Source: Paulownia fortunei
Lineage: Eukaryota; Streptophyta; Magnoliopsida; Lamiales; Paulowniaceae
Length of the DNA: 64,000 bases
Direction of reading: 5' to 3'
Assembly (NCBI GenBank): GCA_019321725.1
Contig: CM033118.1
Location: 9,140,071-9,204,070 of the forward strand
In this document: piece after piece, positions 48,187-59,370 of the stretch
Layout of the letters: every line of letters starts with the position of its first letter
Numbering within the stretch: the first letter of the stretch is position 1
Notes under the pieces: model-generated
Told to the model about the DNA's origin: nothing
Databases searched by the model: none
The model's input: only the letters and a program-made list of their open reading frames with translations
Program-made: the position numbers and the translations under genes

Positions 48187-48894
48187 TCAGAGATAGTTAT
48201 TAGTTTGTTCCTTTCTATAAATACTTTCACTTTCAAAATAAGTCTCCAAAGAATCTGAAGAGTTAGTAGTAGTAAAGTATTCATGAACAAGTTCCTCAAT
48301 AGAATCCACTTCATATACTTCGACATCTTCTGCAGGTTGCATACAAACATTAAACACATTTAGTTCCAAAGTCATATTTCCAAATGATAACTTCAAAATA
48401 CCATTTCTACAATTGATCAAAGCATTTGAAGTTGCAAGAAAAGGACGACCCAAAATGATAGGAATTTGTATATGTGTTTGTGCAACAGGCTCTGTGTCCA
48501 AAATAATGAAATCAACTGGAAAATAAAACTTATCAATTTGTACCAACACATCTTCTACTATTCCCTTTGGAACTTTAATCGAACGATCAACTAGTTGGAG
48601 TACAACAGAAGTTGTTTTAAGTTCTCCCAAACCTAACTGTTCATAAACTGAGAAAGGTAGAAGATTTACACTAGCACCAAGATCAAGCAAAGCACGCTCT
48701 ATTCTAGTGTTTCCTATGATACATGAAATGGTTGGACAACCTGGATCTTTGTACTTTGGTGGAGTGAATTGTTGAATGATTGAACTAACACTTTCAGTTA
48801 AAAATGCCTTCTTTTGTACATGATGTTTTCTTTTGATTGTACATAAATCTTTCAAAAATTTGACATAAGGTGGAACTTGCTTGATTGCATCCAA
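48187..48894 (-). pseudogene. Athila-like protease region
   Basis: A 235-codon frame containing ALLDLGASVNLLPFSVYEQLG, the Athila-type aspartic protease active site, then VDFIILDTEPVAQTH and IPIILGRPFLATSNALINC with the flap and ILGRPFL motifs. It ends in a TGA at 48187, where a one-base frame change separates it from the RT part. It is preceded by a gag-protease linker whose frame is also shifted. Confidence 0.9.
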
Positions 48895-48939
48895 TAATAG
48901 AATATTAATCTTGACTTGTTTAAAAATTTCAAAATTTCA

Positions 48940-50445
48940 GCATTTGAGTTCAATTTCTGAGTTGCTTGCAATCTTTGAGGAAAGGGTGCTGGAGGTAAAT
49001 ATTTTTCTTTTTCATCATTTTCACGCTTACCTTCTTCAAACTTACCTTTGTCGTCAAGACTATTTCCATTTTTCATTTCTGGAGGTGGATTAGAAACTTT
49101 CTCCTTGGATGAATAGTCTTGTCAACAACTTTTCCATTCCGAAGAGTTGTAACTGAATTAGCCTCCTTGACTGCATTTTCACTTGAAGAAGAAACATGAC
49201 ACTGAGTAGAAGGATTAGGTTGAGGTTGAGAAGGAAATTTACCTTTTTCATGAGTACGCAAAGAAGTTGTCAGTGTTGAAAGTGTGCTTTTGATCTCATT
49301 GATAGCTTGTGAAGTCTGATTATTGATGTTTGTTTGTTCATGCATAAATGCTTGCAAAGTCTCCTCAATGGATTTTATATGTGGAGGTGGATAAGAATGA
49401 AAGTTTTATGGTTTTTGTGAATGCAGTGGTTGGGCACGGTTATCATCTCGCCAACTGAAATTGGATTATTTCTCCATTGTGGATTGTAAGTTTCAGAATA
49501 TGGAGAATGGAAAGGTTTTTTGAATGTGTTCATAAAATTTGCTTGTACTGGAATGTTTGAACATTCATTGGTGGAGTGCCCCAAAATTTCACAATTGCTA
49601 CAAACTTCTTCCTCTTGTACAAATTTGATTTCCTTTACTTTTTTAAGTTTCATGGCTTCAACTTTTCTTGTTAAACTAGCAAGTCTAGCATTTAGATCAT
49701 CTTCTGGGCTAAGGTAATATTTTCCTTTATTACTATTAGCAAGATTAGATCTAATAGAACCTTCGGAAGAATTAACACTATGCCATGATTGTGAGTTTTC
49801 TGCCAAATGATCTAGATATTCTAGGGTTTCATCAGGTTCTTTATCAAGAAACTCACCATTACACATTGTTTCAACAAATTATTTTGTTTCAGGAGTCAAA
49901 CCTTCATAAAAGAAACTAATTAAGCGTCATTTTTCAAAACCATGATGTGGGCATGAATTCAACAAATCTTTAAATCTTTCCTAACATTGAAAGAAAACTT
50001 CATTCGAATTTTGAGAAAAATTTTGAATTTGTCTTTTCAAAGCATTAGTTTTATGAGTTGGAAAGAATTTTTTCAAGAATTCAGCTTGCATTTCTTGCCA
50101 AGTGCCAATTGACCTAGGTTTTAAAGAATTAAGCCAATTTTTTGCTTTATCTTTTAAAGAGAAAGGAAATAATTTCAGCTTAACAATCTCATTTGTGCAA
50201 GTTTGATCATCAAAAGTGGCACATACTTCATCAAATTCTTTTAAATGCAAGTAAGGACTTTCAGAGTCTAAACCATGGAAATTAGGAAGTAAAGGGATCA
50301 TACCTGACTTGAATCGAAAATTGTTTGTATTTAGAGGAAAAATGAAACAAGAAGGAGAAGAATTTCGAGGAGGTTGCAAGTAATAACGCATGGTACACAC
50401 TTGTTGATTCTCATTTTCATCCTGGACACTTTCATTTTCAGCCAT
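48940..50445 (-). pseudogene. Athila-like gag, several stops and frameshifts
   Basis: Likely start ATG at 50445 (MAENESVQDENENQQ). The conserved capsid part reads SGMIPLLPNFHGLDSESPYL, IVKLKLFPFSLKDKAKNWLN and MQAEFLKKFFPTHKTNALKR. A CCHC knuckle CSNCEILGHSTNEC is near 49600. The frame is broken by stops at about 49979 and 49920, a frameshift near 49460 with a further stop at about 49410, and another shift near 49075. gag should package RNA and form virus-like particles; this copy could not make a complete one. Confidence 0.9.
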
Positions 50446-50610
50446 GGTGGAAGTGTGTGGAGATGATTCAAACAAAGTTTCGGAATTATTTCTTACTAAA
50501 CGTCAAGAATTATGACTACGATACCATATAACCATATATCCATAAAGAAAATAAATAAACTATATTTACAAAGGAAAAATATTAACAAACCTGAATACTT
50601 ACTTTGCCTT

Positions 50611-50625
50611 CCCCGGTACGCGCCA
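50611..50625 (-). promoter_or_regulatory. Primer-binding site of the Athila-like element
   Basis: The minus strand reads TGGCGCGTACCGGGG six bases inside the 5' LTR. It resembles the TGGCGCCGTTGCCGGGG class of PBS used by many plant gypsy elements and usually attributed to tRNA-Asp, with a few mismatches. Confidence 0.8.
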
Positions 50626-50631
50626 AAAACT

Positions 50632-52238
50632 TGCTACAACTTTAAGGTTGCAAACCCAAGTGCAGGTTGCAGTAAGTAATAAATTTCTCGTGAGTCCGAG
50701 GTCAATCCACAGGGAAGTTTTTGAAAAATTCAAGTTTATATTTCTAAAAAGATGGAGTTTATGTGAATCAAAATATATGAACAATTAATGTATGATGTAA
50801 CTAAAGAAAAACTGAAGTAATAAAAGTACTGAGGATTAGGAATCTACTCTTGAGTTTTGGATAAAGAAATGGTTATTTATTCTTTTTACCTCTATTAATT
50901 GTCACAATTGGAATCCATACATAATGAAGGTTTCAATGGGAAGATATTATCAAGTAACTCATGCAATAAGGTAATCATGATATTGTCTTACTATTACAAA
51001 TTATCTCTTAACGCCAACACTTATTTATGGAATCAAGCATTTATGTATACCTTCGTCAACAACAAATCAAGGTTTCACATTAGCAGTCGGTGGGGTAAAA
51101 CCGTACAATAAGCTAAATGAACCCAAGTATTTATTGTGCCATTGGAGATACATAAATCAAGAATCAGCATAAAACAAGTAGGGTTTAGATCAAAAATAAA
51201 AATAATAATACAACATACTTAAACAATTTCTACCCTTATAACCATTTCTCTTCCTACATCAAGAGATTCACCATTTTTCCTCAGCAAAATAAAATTAGAA
51301 AGATATAATAAAAGTAACAAAGACTAAAATATAAGAGAAACTAGAGAATGCATTTCTATTACTACTAGAAAACTTACAATACTAGAAAATATACAAACTA
51401 GATAACTTAGCCTAAAGAAACCCTCTATCCCCCTCCTTACAAGCTTAATATATGGCCTATTTATAGTACTTGGAGTAATCTAGAGGCCAAACAAATAATA
51501 GAGGGGTTAATCAAGTGGTATGCTAGTTGCTAACAGTTGGTAAGTTGTTACATAAATTTCTCATCCACTGAATTAAATTACATTTTTCGGTCAGATACAG
51601 CCAGATTTTGAAGATACGTGAAGAATCAAAATTGTAGATCTTTCAACGCTGATATATTTTCATATATCTTTTGTCAAATTTGGCAATCGGATGAAGGAGA
51701 TATGGTCAAATTATCGAGTCATGTCCAAGAACCGCCCTGTAACATCAGCAACAACTTGCAGCCTATGGTTTTACCATTTCGACACATTTTCACACCATCT
51801 TGTCTTCAGCAAACTTGTTTATTTACCTCTTGGGTATAAGATATCTAAATTTCAGACCAAAATAAATTTGGGCTCAAGATATATAATCGAATTGGTAAAA
51901 TAAGTCAATACTGGGCTGAACTCTGATCTGAATTTTGGTGATCCATTTTGTGCAACTATTTGGATGAATTTTCTGCTATCATCAAAACTAAATTGGGCTG
52001 AGCCTCCAACATAAAAGTTGTACCTCTATCTCTTGGCTTTTAACTGAAATAAGCTTTAGGTCCATAGAGCTTTTGATCATGAAGTTATGCTCAAATTACA
52101 AAAATTGCATAAGTTTGGAAACATGCTTCAATTTATTCCCTAACACGAAACATTAATAAAACAATAATATTAACAAGAATAAAGCAAGAAAAGTATAAAA
52201 GATTTGATACAAAAATATGTCAAAATATTCACTTATCA
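50632..52238 (-). repeat. 5' LTR of the Athila-like element (1607 bp)
   Basis: Partner of 40176-41783, with the same TG...CA ends. It is followed by GTACT, the target duplication of GTACC at 40171-40175. In the minus sense it drives the element and is followed by the PBS. Confidence 0.97.
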
Positions 52239-52243
52239 GTACT

Positions 52244-53405
52244 TTCAAAGGATTAATTTAAATCTGTAACCTCATGTGTATAAATCACTATAGTCCAGAC
52301 CAATAAATAAAAAAGCATAAACAAGGCAGATAAGATGTAAAGGACAACGGTTGCAAACAGTGTTAGACTGCGACTGTGATAAAACAGTTGCACAGTGATA
52401 AGAGAAGAGTAGATGCAATAGTAACGATTAGAGACATCTATAAAAGGGCTCAAGATAAGAGAAGAAATACACTATTTGATAGCCTTCTGAAGCTCTAAAA
52501 TTTTCAGAGAAATAAGATCAAAAGCTAAATCCATTTTCTTAAAAGAAAAAAAATACACAAAAAGGCGTAAAAGCAGTCTGTGAGAGAAAATTCTCAGCAA
52601 ATCTTCACTGAGTGATACACTTATCACCAACATCAAAGAGCCATTAGGGTAAACTTTAACCTTTATGGGAAAAGTTCTAAACTTGGACTTGTGTGGGAAG
52701 AGAAGTTAGACTTGTGTGGGCAGAGCTAAAGAATCTAACCTATGTGGGAAGATTGAGCAGTCAGACTAGTATGGAAAGGCTGGGTCGGACTTGTGTTGGA
52801 AGACTAGGTTGCGGTATCAGTAGAGTTTGGGGAATGAGAAGCTAAGAAGAAATTGAAGACCTAATTTGGGGAACTAAGTGGTTATATTAGAACTAACTTG
52901 TTATAAGTCTTAATTATTCTACTGGATTCCTCCTGTATGTCAGGGTTAGAATAGAGGAGAAGAAATACCCCACCTTTAAAACCCTATAAATTATTATATT
53001 ATTTGTATTTCCGCACTCACTTTCTAGCAATTGTATTTACAAAATGACGCACTCTACTTTCCAACAATTGTATAAAGTTATTGTATTGTTTATATTTTAA
53101 CACTTTACTTGCCAACAATTTATTTACTTGTATGCTTGTTGACTTGCAATTGTATTTACTTGCTTATACAACTTAAACTGTACATTGCATACAAAATTAT
53201 GCCTACGTCTTTAAATGTTTAAACAATATTTTTGCTGCATAATAATTACTGAGTTGTTTTTAGAATATTAACTCAGTTTCATATCTCACTAAACCAAGAC
53301 CAAACGTAAGTATTTGAAAAATAAACGTATATAAGATTTACAAGTGGCATTTTAGAAAGGGCTTTGAACCCATCCCCAGACCTTTCATGCCACGTGGGAC
53401 TAACA
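52244..53405 (+). repeat. Copia (SIRE-like) 5' LTR, second part
   Basis: Continues the LTR begun at 39739; total LTR about 1.6 kb. It contains a TATA box (TCTATAAAAGGG, about 52438-52449) and repeats such as ACTTGTGTGGGAAGA around 52690-52800, and ends GGGACTAACA. The primer-binding site follows two bases later. Confidence 0.75.
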
Positions 53406-53407
53406 AG

Positions 53408-53419
53408 TGGTATCAGAGC
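53408..53419 (+). promoter_or_regulatory. Copia primer-binding site (tRNA-Met type)
   Basis: TGGTATCAGAGC, an exact match to the standard plant copia PBS, directly downstream of the LTR end. Confidence 0.93.
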
Positions 53420-53509
53420 ACTTGAGTTTTGAAAACTCTTACTATGTCTTCCAAATCTCACGATTTAATTCAGATCCATTTTTCTTAAGAACGTATACTT
53501 TATTTTTCA

Positions 53510-55432
53510 GTATGAAGAATATAGATAGTATATCCAGACTTATATGTTCTTTATTGATGAATATAAAGATTGGAAGATTCGTCTGCAGGCACATTTATCA
53601 GCAATAGATGATAACATGTTGACAATGTTACAAGAAGGTCCACTGAGAATCACAAAGGAAGACACATTAGGTGGAACAGAGCTTATGGACAAACCAAAAG
53701 CTGAATAACCCTCTACATACAAGAAGAAAGCAATTTTGATAATATGTCCAAGGACATCCTCTTCAAAACTTTTGATAAGTTTATGTTTAACAAAGTTAAG
53801 AAATATCAAACTGTAAATGAGATTTGGGAAAAGATCACTTTGATATGTGAAGGAACAAATCAAGTAAAAGAAAATAAACTCTCCCTAGTTATTTAAAAGT
53901 TTGAAAACTTTAAGATAAAGTTAGGAGAGACCTTGGATGAAATAGATGTGAGATTTACAGCTCTTTTCAATGAACTTACTACTCTTAAAAAGAGCAAGGA
54001 AATGGTCTTAAAGGTGATTAGAGGACTTCACAAGCAATGGGATATCAAGACAGTAGCTATGAGATAGTCAAAAAGATCTCTCAAAGATGACATTCCATGA
54101 ATTCTTATCTGATCTCAAAGCTTGTGAGTTTGAAATAGGGAGAAGGATAGAAGAAGAAGCTACTACGTTAAGTCAAAGGACTACTGCTTTAGTAATCAAA
54201 TACCAAAGTAGAAGACCACTAATCCTTCATATGGTTAGTCAATAGCCCCTGGATGAGGAACTTATGCAAATTCATGAATAAAAATCTCAAGAGCAAAGGA
54301 CAATCATTGACACTAAGAATTTAGCCTCAAAACTAGGTTCGTGAAAATAAACTTGAAAATCAATTACTTACTGGCTTGTACTTTAACTGTAGAAAGAAAG
54401 TTCAGAAAGAAAGAAGAAATCTTACTTGCTAAAGTTGAAGCCAATAAACAACCAGTAGAAATGGAGTTGAAATAGTGTTTAAATGCTCAAGCAGCAATGA
54501 TAGTGATTCGAAGGATGATGCCTTATTGTGTCTTATAGCAAATGATGTTGCTGAATCTAACTCAATAACCAACAAGGTACATCTTCCGCTCTCAAATGAT
54601 TTATTTCATGAAGATATACATGAAACTTTTCAAGAATGCATTTATGAACTCTATAATCATTACTGAAAAGAACACACTACTCACTATTGAGAAAGACAAG
54701 CTTCAAAGTGACCATAAAACTCTCATAGCCAAGTTGAAAAGCCAACAATGTTACATGGATAAGTGCAACAACCTCAAAGCAAAAAATACTCAGGTAAAAT
54801 AAAATATTGCACTCACAACATAAAGAGAAATTATACTAAGTGCAAAGAATGCAGAACTGGAAAAGTTAATCTCTTTGTTTACTAAAGTGTCCAAATCTAT
54901 GGATAGCTTGATAAATGTGCAAAAAGTATTTGGTGACAATTGTAATAGGATTTGACCACTCAGATGCTACCAAATCCTCTCTAGCAATGATTGTTGACAA
55001 AAAGGACTTTTTTAAAGAAAAGAAATATATAAATTTTATCAAAAGTCATATCAAATAGATTTAGAGTCTAGACTATCGATAAATGTCAAAAGGCCTAAAA
55101 CTAGTCAAGTTATTAGAAGGGGCAGAGATACATGGAAAAATAGAAACCAACTATACCTCAAACATCCAAAGTTCAAAGTCCTAAAATATGGTCCACCAAA
55201 GGACTGCAAATGCAAGATAAGCCAGGTATTCAGCATATACAATTCAAAAAATCCCATGTTGAGCTACACTACTTGATATAGAGAAATATGGGAACCAACT
55301 ATCAATTTAATGATAGGAAATGTAGACCTCACAAAGAGAGAATGGATCATCAAATTGCAAGATACGATTAGTACCATGCATTTGCACACTACATAGTGCA
55401 TACATTGAATGTGTACAAACACAACCACACAC
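53510..55432 (+). pseudogene. SIRE-like copia gag and spacer remnant, plus strand
   Basis: About 53560-53710 reads DEYKDWKIRLQAHLSAIDDN and MLQEGPLRITKEDTL, and the frame then breaks. 53880-54060 reads ENFKIKLGETLDEIDVRFTA and LKKSKEMVLKVIRGLHKQW, standard UBN2-type gag of long-LTR copia elements. 54480-54800 is an acidic coiled-coil-like spacer region. Multiple stops are present, and all of pol is missing beyond 55432, where another copia LTR begins. Confidence 0.8.
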
Positions 55433-56394
55433 TGTTGGGTTTGTATATCCTAGGATAGTTATGCAGTAGAAATTCAAAAATTTAAAAACATAGAAACATG
55501 CATATCAAATATGCTATACTAATCCCAAGACCGATAAGATTAATCAGTTTGCGTCCATTGATAACCATCTTTAAACAAAAATTAAAGATTACAAATATTA
55601 CTTGAATTTCACTCTGACTAATGAAAGGTATGTAATGATTTAAATCATTAAGCCTATTTAAAATTCGACTCACATAGGGTTCCAAGCATCACCTCTCTAA
55701 TGGTATCCACACCACAAGAGATTCCACGAGTAACATATCTGTACTAGTAAATACAAATCCTGAATCTTAGTCTAGAATATAGGAGTGTAGTTCAACTTTT
55801 AATTCAACAAAGGTGAAGAAAGAATTGAACTAGTGTAAAAAAGGTGGAACCTTTCTATTGGAAAAAGACTACACGAGAAGAGAGGAAAGAGCGCAATTTT
55901 TTTTCTTCAAAGGGGGCGAAGTTTTGCTTTTGCAAGACTTGTCAAAAATTGGCCCCTATGTGTACGTATATAAACAGTCTAATTTTACTCTAATCCATTT
56001 AGGAAACAAACTCCTTTCATTTTTGTCTTGTATCTTTTTTTCCATCCAAGATTAGGAGTCCTTGACTTACTCATCAAGACTCCTAATGGCTTCTACAGAC
56101 CCATTAACTTGGGCTTGTACTTTAATTAATTTAGTTAAGTCTATTTAAATGACATCTATAATTAAACAAGCCCATAATAATTAATTGGTCCCACTTAGAA
56201 AACCTAATCAATTTAGACCCAATTAAATAATTATATTAGATATTATTTAGACTCAATTAAATAATATTATTATTTAATTGGATAAACTAGTTTCACTCCT
56301 TAAAATAATTTATGCTTATCTTAATTAATTGATTTAATCAATTAATTAATTAACTCCTCATGAGCTCCTAATCTTATTTTAAGAACCTCACTAG
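55433..56394 (-). repeat. 3' LTR of a minus-strand copia element, distal part
   Basis: Begins TGTTGGGTTTGTATATCC on the plus strand and matches 59371 onward, sharing TCTAATGGTATCCACA and the AATTAATTAATT-rich tracts. It is interrupted at 56394 by a solo LTR of the same family and resumes at 58046. Confidence 0.75.
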
Positions 56395-58045
56395 TGTTAG
56401 AGTAGTACCCGACGTGCCAATTAGATTGGATATTTTTTATACTCTTGTATTTATAAAAAATCCTTTTCAAATCATATTAATAAAATAGGCATTTTTCTTT
56501 TTCTTTAATTACGTATGTTAATTAGATAAAGTTCCAAGGCCAAACTTAGCTACGGGGGATGGTCGCGCATATGATGGCGATCATGGAGTATACCTCTAAG
56601 ATTTTGGTCTTAAATAAGTTTCGAGTTGAGGGTTTTTTGAGATGGACATCAAATAACCTAGTAAGACTCGCGCATATGATGCGTGCTCGTATGAGAAGGG
56701 TGTCTCACTCCATAGGTATCAGCATAGTGATGCTAGTGCATGTGAAAGAGTGCTTGTTAGATAATAAGTACACTAAACTGGCCCATTGAAAATTCTTAGT
56801 TGGAGATGTAGTCTGTCGAAGTAAGAATTCTCATGTTATGATAGTACACAACTAGTTCTTAGACTTGAGGCACCATGGTAACCTTGTGTATGTCGTATTC
56901 CATCTTGATATATTTTTTGATTGCCTGACAAATCACAAAAGGGGTACATTAGAATTTGCATTAACATGTATAGAGATTAATGAGTAGCCAACAAAGGATC
57001 TGTTAGTTGTCTAGCATAACGAGTGAATCTCTTATGCTTTCATAATTCATGATTCAGAAGTCCTTGACCAAGGCAAGATGAATGTTAGATTGATATTTCT
57101 AATGATTCATCATGAGTCAATTAAACTTGAAATGGAATCATAGTTATTGAGTCATTTAGGATTTTGACTTATAATCCATACCCTACACTCAATCGATAGA
57201 TTAGGTGATGGAAGGACCTTACGTGTCTGGTACTCATAATTGAAATAGGTTCGCCTGCTATTTCACCTAAGAGTATGTAGCATGATATACTTGCTAGGTG
57301 TTTCCCATGACTTGTGAGGCTCTTGTAATTAAGGAGCTAATTCTAAGTAGATTAATTAATTAAAATAATTATTATTCATAAGTTGCAATTGTTGCAAGCC
57401 TACTGCTAGTTTAGTTGTGAACCTAAAATGTCACACACAATTTGAGATGAAACATTTCTAATTTAGGAAATGATTCAAGGAGTTTGATCTAATTAATTAA
57501 TAGAGATTAATTAATTGGGACTTTATTTAATTTAAAGAGTTGAATTAATTATTCAATTAAATAATTAGATTATTTAATTAGACCTAATAAGATTAGAGGA
57601 CCCAATTGGAGTAATTAAATGATTGAATCAATTAATTGAGTTAGCTATAAAATAATTTAATTATAAAATTAATTTAATTGGACCTATTTGATTAGGTGGG
57701 CTTGATGGAATTAAATTAATTGATTAGGATCAATTAATTAAATTTGGGCCCAATCAATTAATTAAATTAGTTGGCGAATTTAATTAAGAGTCCAAGTCCA
57801 ATTAAAATGGTCCATTAGGAGAGGTCCACAAGAGTTGTTGGAAGAAGATGGAGTTCCAAGAATTATATATTCTCGGAGTGTATAAAGGTATAAATCAAAA
57901 CTCATTTTTATTTGTGCTAAGACAATTAGAAATTGCAAAATTAATAAAATCACATCGAACCGAGATGGTGCCATATTCGATCTGACTTCTTTATTTTTTT
58001 AAAAAAATTCCATTGCACACACTCCGTGGTTAAGTGAACCTAACA
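56395..58045 (+). repeat. Solo copia LTR (1651 bp) nested inside the related 3' LTR
   Basis: Plus-oriented LTR with ends TGTTAGAGTAGTACCC ... GTGAACCTAACA. Flanking 5-mers ACTAG (56390-56394) and ACAAG (58046-58050) match at 4 of 5. Removing it joins the two halves of the host LTR in the same order as in the intact copy at 59371-61590. No internal coding sequence. Confidence 0.75.
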
Positions 58046-58618
58046 ACAAGTCATGAGAAGTACCTAGTATTGCATCATGACTACCAAGTCTTATGTGAAA
58101 AAGTAATGAACCTATTTCTTATTATAAGTACCAAGGTTACTATGGTGTCTCAAGTTTAAGGACTAATTCATGCACAATCGTAACATGAAATTTTCAATTC
58201 AACAAACAACATTTCTAATTGGTAATTTTTCCAACGGGGTAGTTCAGTGTACTTGTTATCTAACAAACACCCACACACATGCACTAGTATCCCTACACTG
58301 ATGCCTACGGAGCGAGACATCATTCTTTCAAGCATACATCATATGTATAAGAATTAATTGGCTTATTGATATCCTATCTTAATGAACCCTTGACTCAGAA
58401 CAACTTTCATATCAAAATCATAAAGGCATATTCCAAAATCGTCATCATATACGCAACCATGCCCCATAGCTACGTATGGTCTAGGGAATTTATCTAATTG
58501 AATAAAGATAATTGAAGATAAAGTAATTGCCAATTTTATTAATAAACTTTGAATAAGATTTTCTATTACAAGAGTATAGATGGGACCACTATTTGGCATA
58601 TCGAGCACTACTCTAATA
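58046..58618 (-). repeat. 3' LTR of the minus-strand copia element, proximal part
   Basis: The reverse complement begins TATTAGAGTAGTGCTCG, the mutated LTR start. It is preceded on the minus strand by TAAATGAAAAAT, a decayed form of the TAAGTGGGAGAT polypurine segment that follows RNase H in this copia group. Confidence 0.7.
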
Positions 58619-59370
58619 ATTTTTCATTTATCCTAGAGCCAATTACATATATCTTAGGTTCATCTTCTTAAGATGTCCTTCGTAAAGTCTTGGTGCTAGG
58701 GGTTTAGTCAATAGATCTGCTATATTTTCTATCGAGATAACTCTCCTTCTTGATGTCACCTCTACCAATGATCTCTCAAATTAGGTTGTATCTCCTCGTA
58801 ACGTGCTTGGATCTTTGATGAGATCTTGGCTCTTTTCCTTCCACAATCACCATGTTGTTATCACAATATACCAAGACTGGATTAATAATCATCAGAACTA
58901 TGCCCAAATCACATCTAAATAGCTTCTTTCGCAGCACCTCATGATGCGATGTATTCAACATTGGTGGTGGAATCATGATAATCTCATACTTGGAACTCTT
59001 CCAGCTGACTGCCCTACTGTTAGGGTAAATACGTATTTGGACATTGACTTCGAGCTATATATATATGTCTGAAAGTTAGAATCAGTGAAGCCAACTAGCT
59101 TAATTCTCCACAGCCGTATACCAAGAAGACATTCTTAGTCCTTTGCAAGTACTGAAGGATCGTCTTTACGCCCTTCAAGTGTTGTTCGCCTAGATTGGGC
59201 TGATATCTACTTGTAACACTCAGAGAATATATGACATCAGGCCTCGTACATAGCATTGCGTATATTATACTTCATATTGTAAATGCATAAGGTATGTTAG
59301 TCATTATTTCTCTTTCCTTAGGAGTCTTTGGGGACATCGAGTTTAAGAAACAAATTCCTTAACTTATTGA
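58619..59370 (-). pseudogene. Copia RT end and RNase H, minus strand, decayed
   Basis: Reads SMSPKTPKEREIM, IIYAMLCTRPDVIYSLSVTS, VKTILQYLQRTKNVFLVYG, then PVLVYCDNNMVIVEGKEPRS and HQRSKHVTRRYNLIREII, the classic copia RT/RNase H end. Internal stops are present. The upstream RT part continues at 61591 across the solo LTR. Confidence 0.85.

Larger units (their letters stand above)
40176..52238 (-). mobile_element. Complete Athila-like Ty3/gypsy LTR retrotransposon (12,063 bp) with two cargo reading frames
   Basis: Bounded by two near-identical direct LTRs, 40176-41783 and 50632-52238, with flanking 5-mers GTACC and GTACT (4 of 5 match). Order on the minus strand: 5' LTR, PBS (50625-50611), gag, protease, RT/RNase H, integrase, a viral NABP-like frame (44986-44333), a LOG-like frame (44169-43540), a long 3' region, PPT (41798-41784), 3' LTR. 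The Athila assignment rests on RT motifs [16 protein letters not shown] and [14 protein letters not shown], the DLGASVNLLP protease, the integrase tail (GQKVLLYNSRLHLFPGKLRS) and the TGGCGC-type PBS. About a dozen LTR substitutions indicate a recent insertion. gag and pol carry several stops and frameshifts, so this copy is not autonomous. It is inserted in a copia 5' LTR. Confidence 0.95.
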
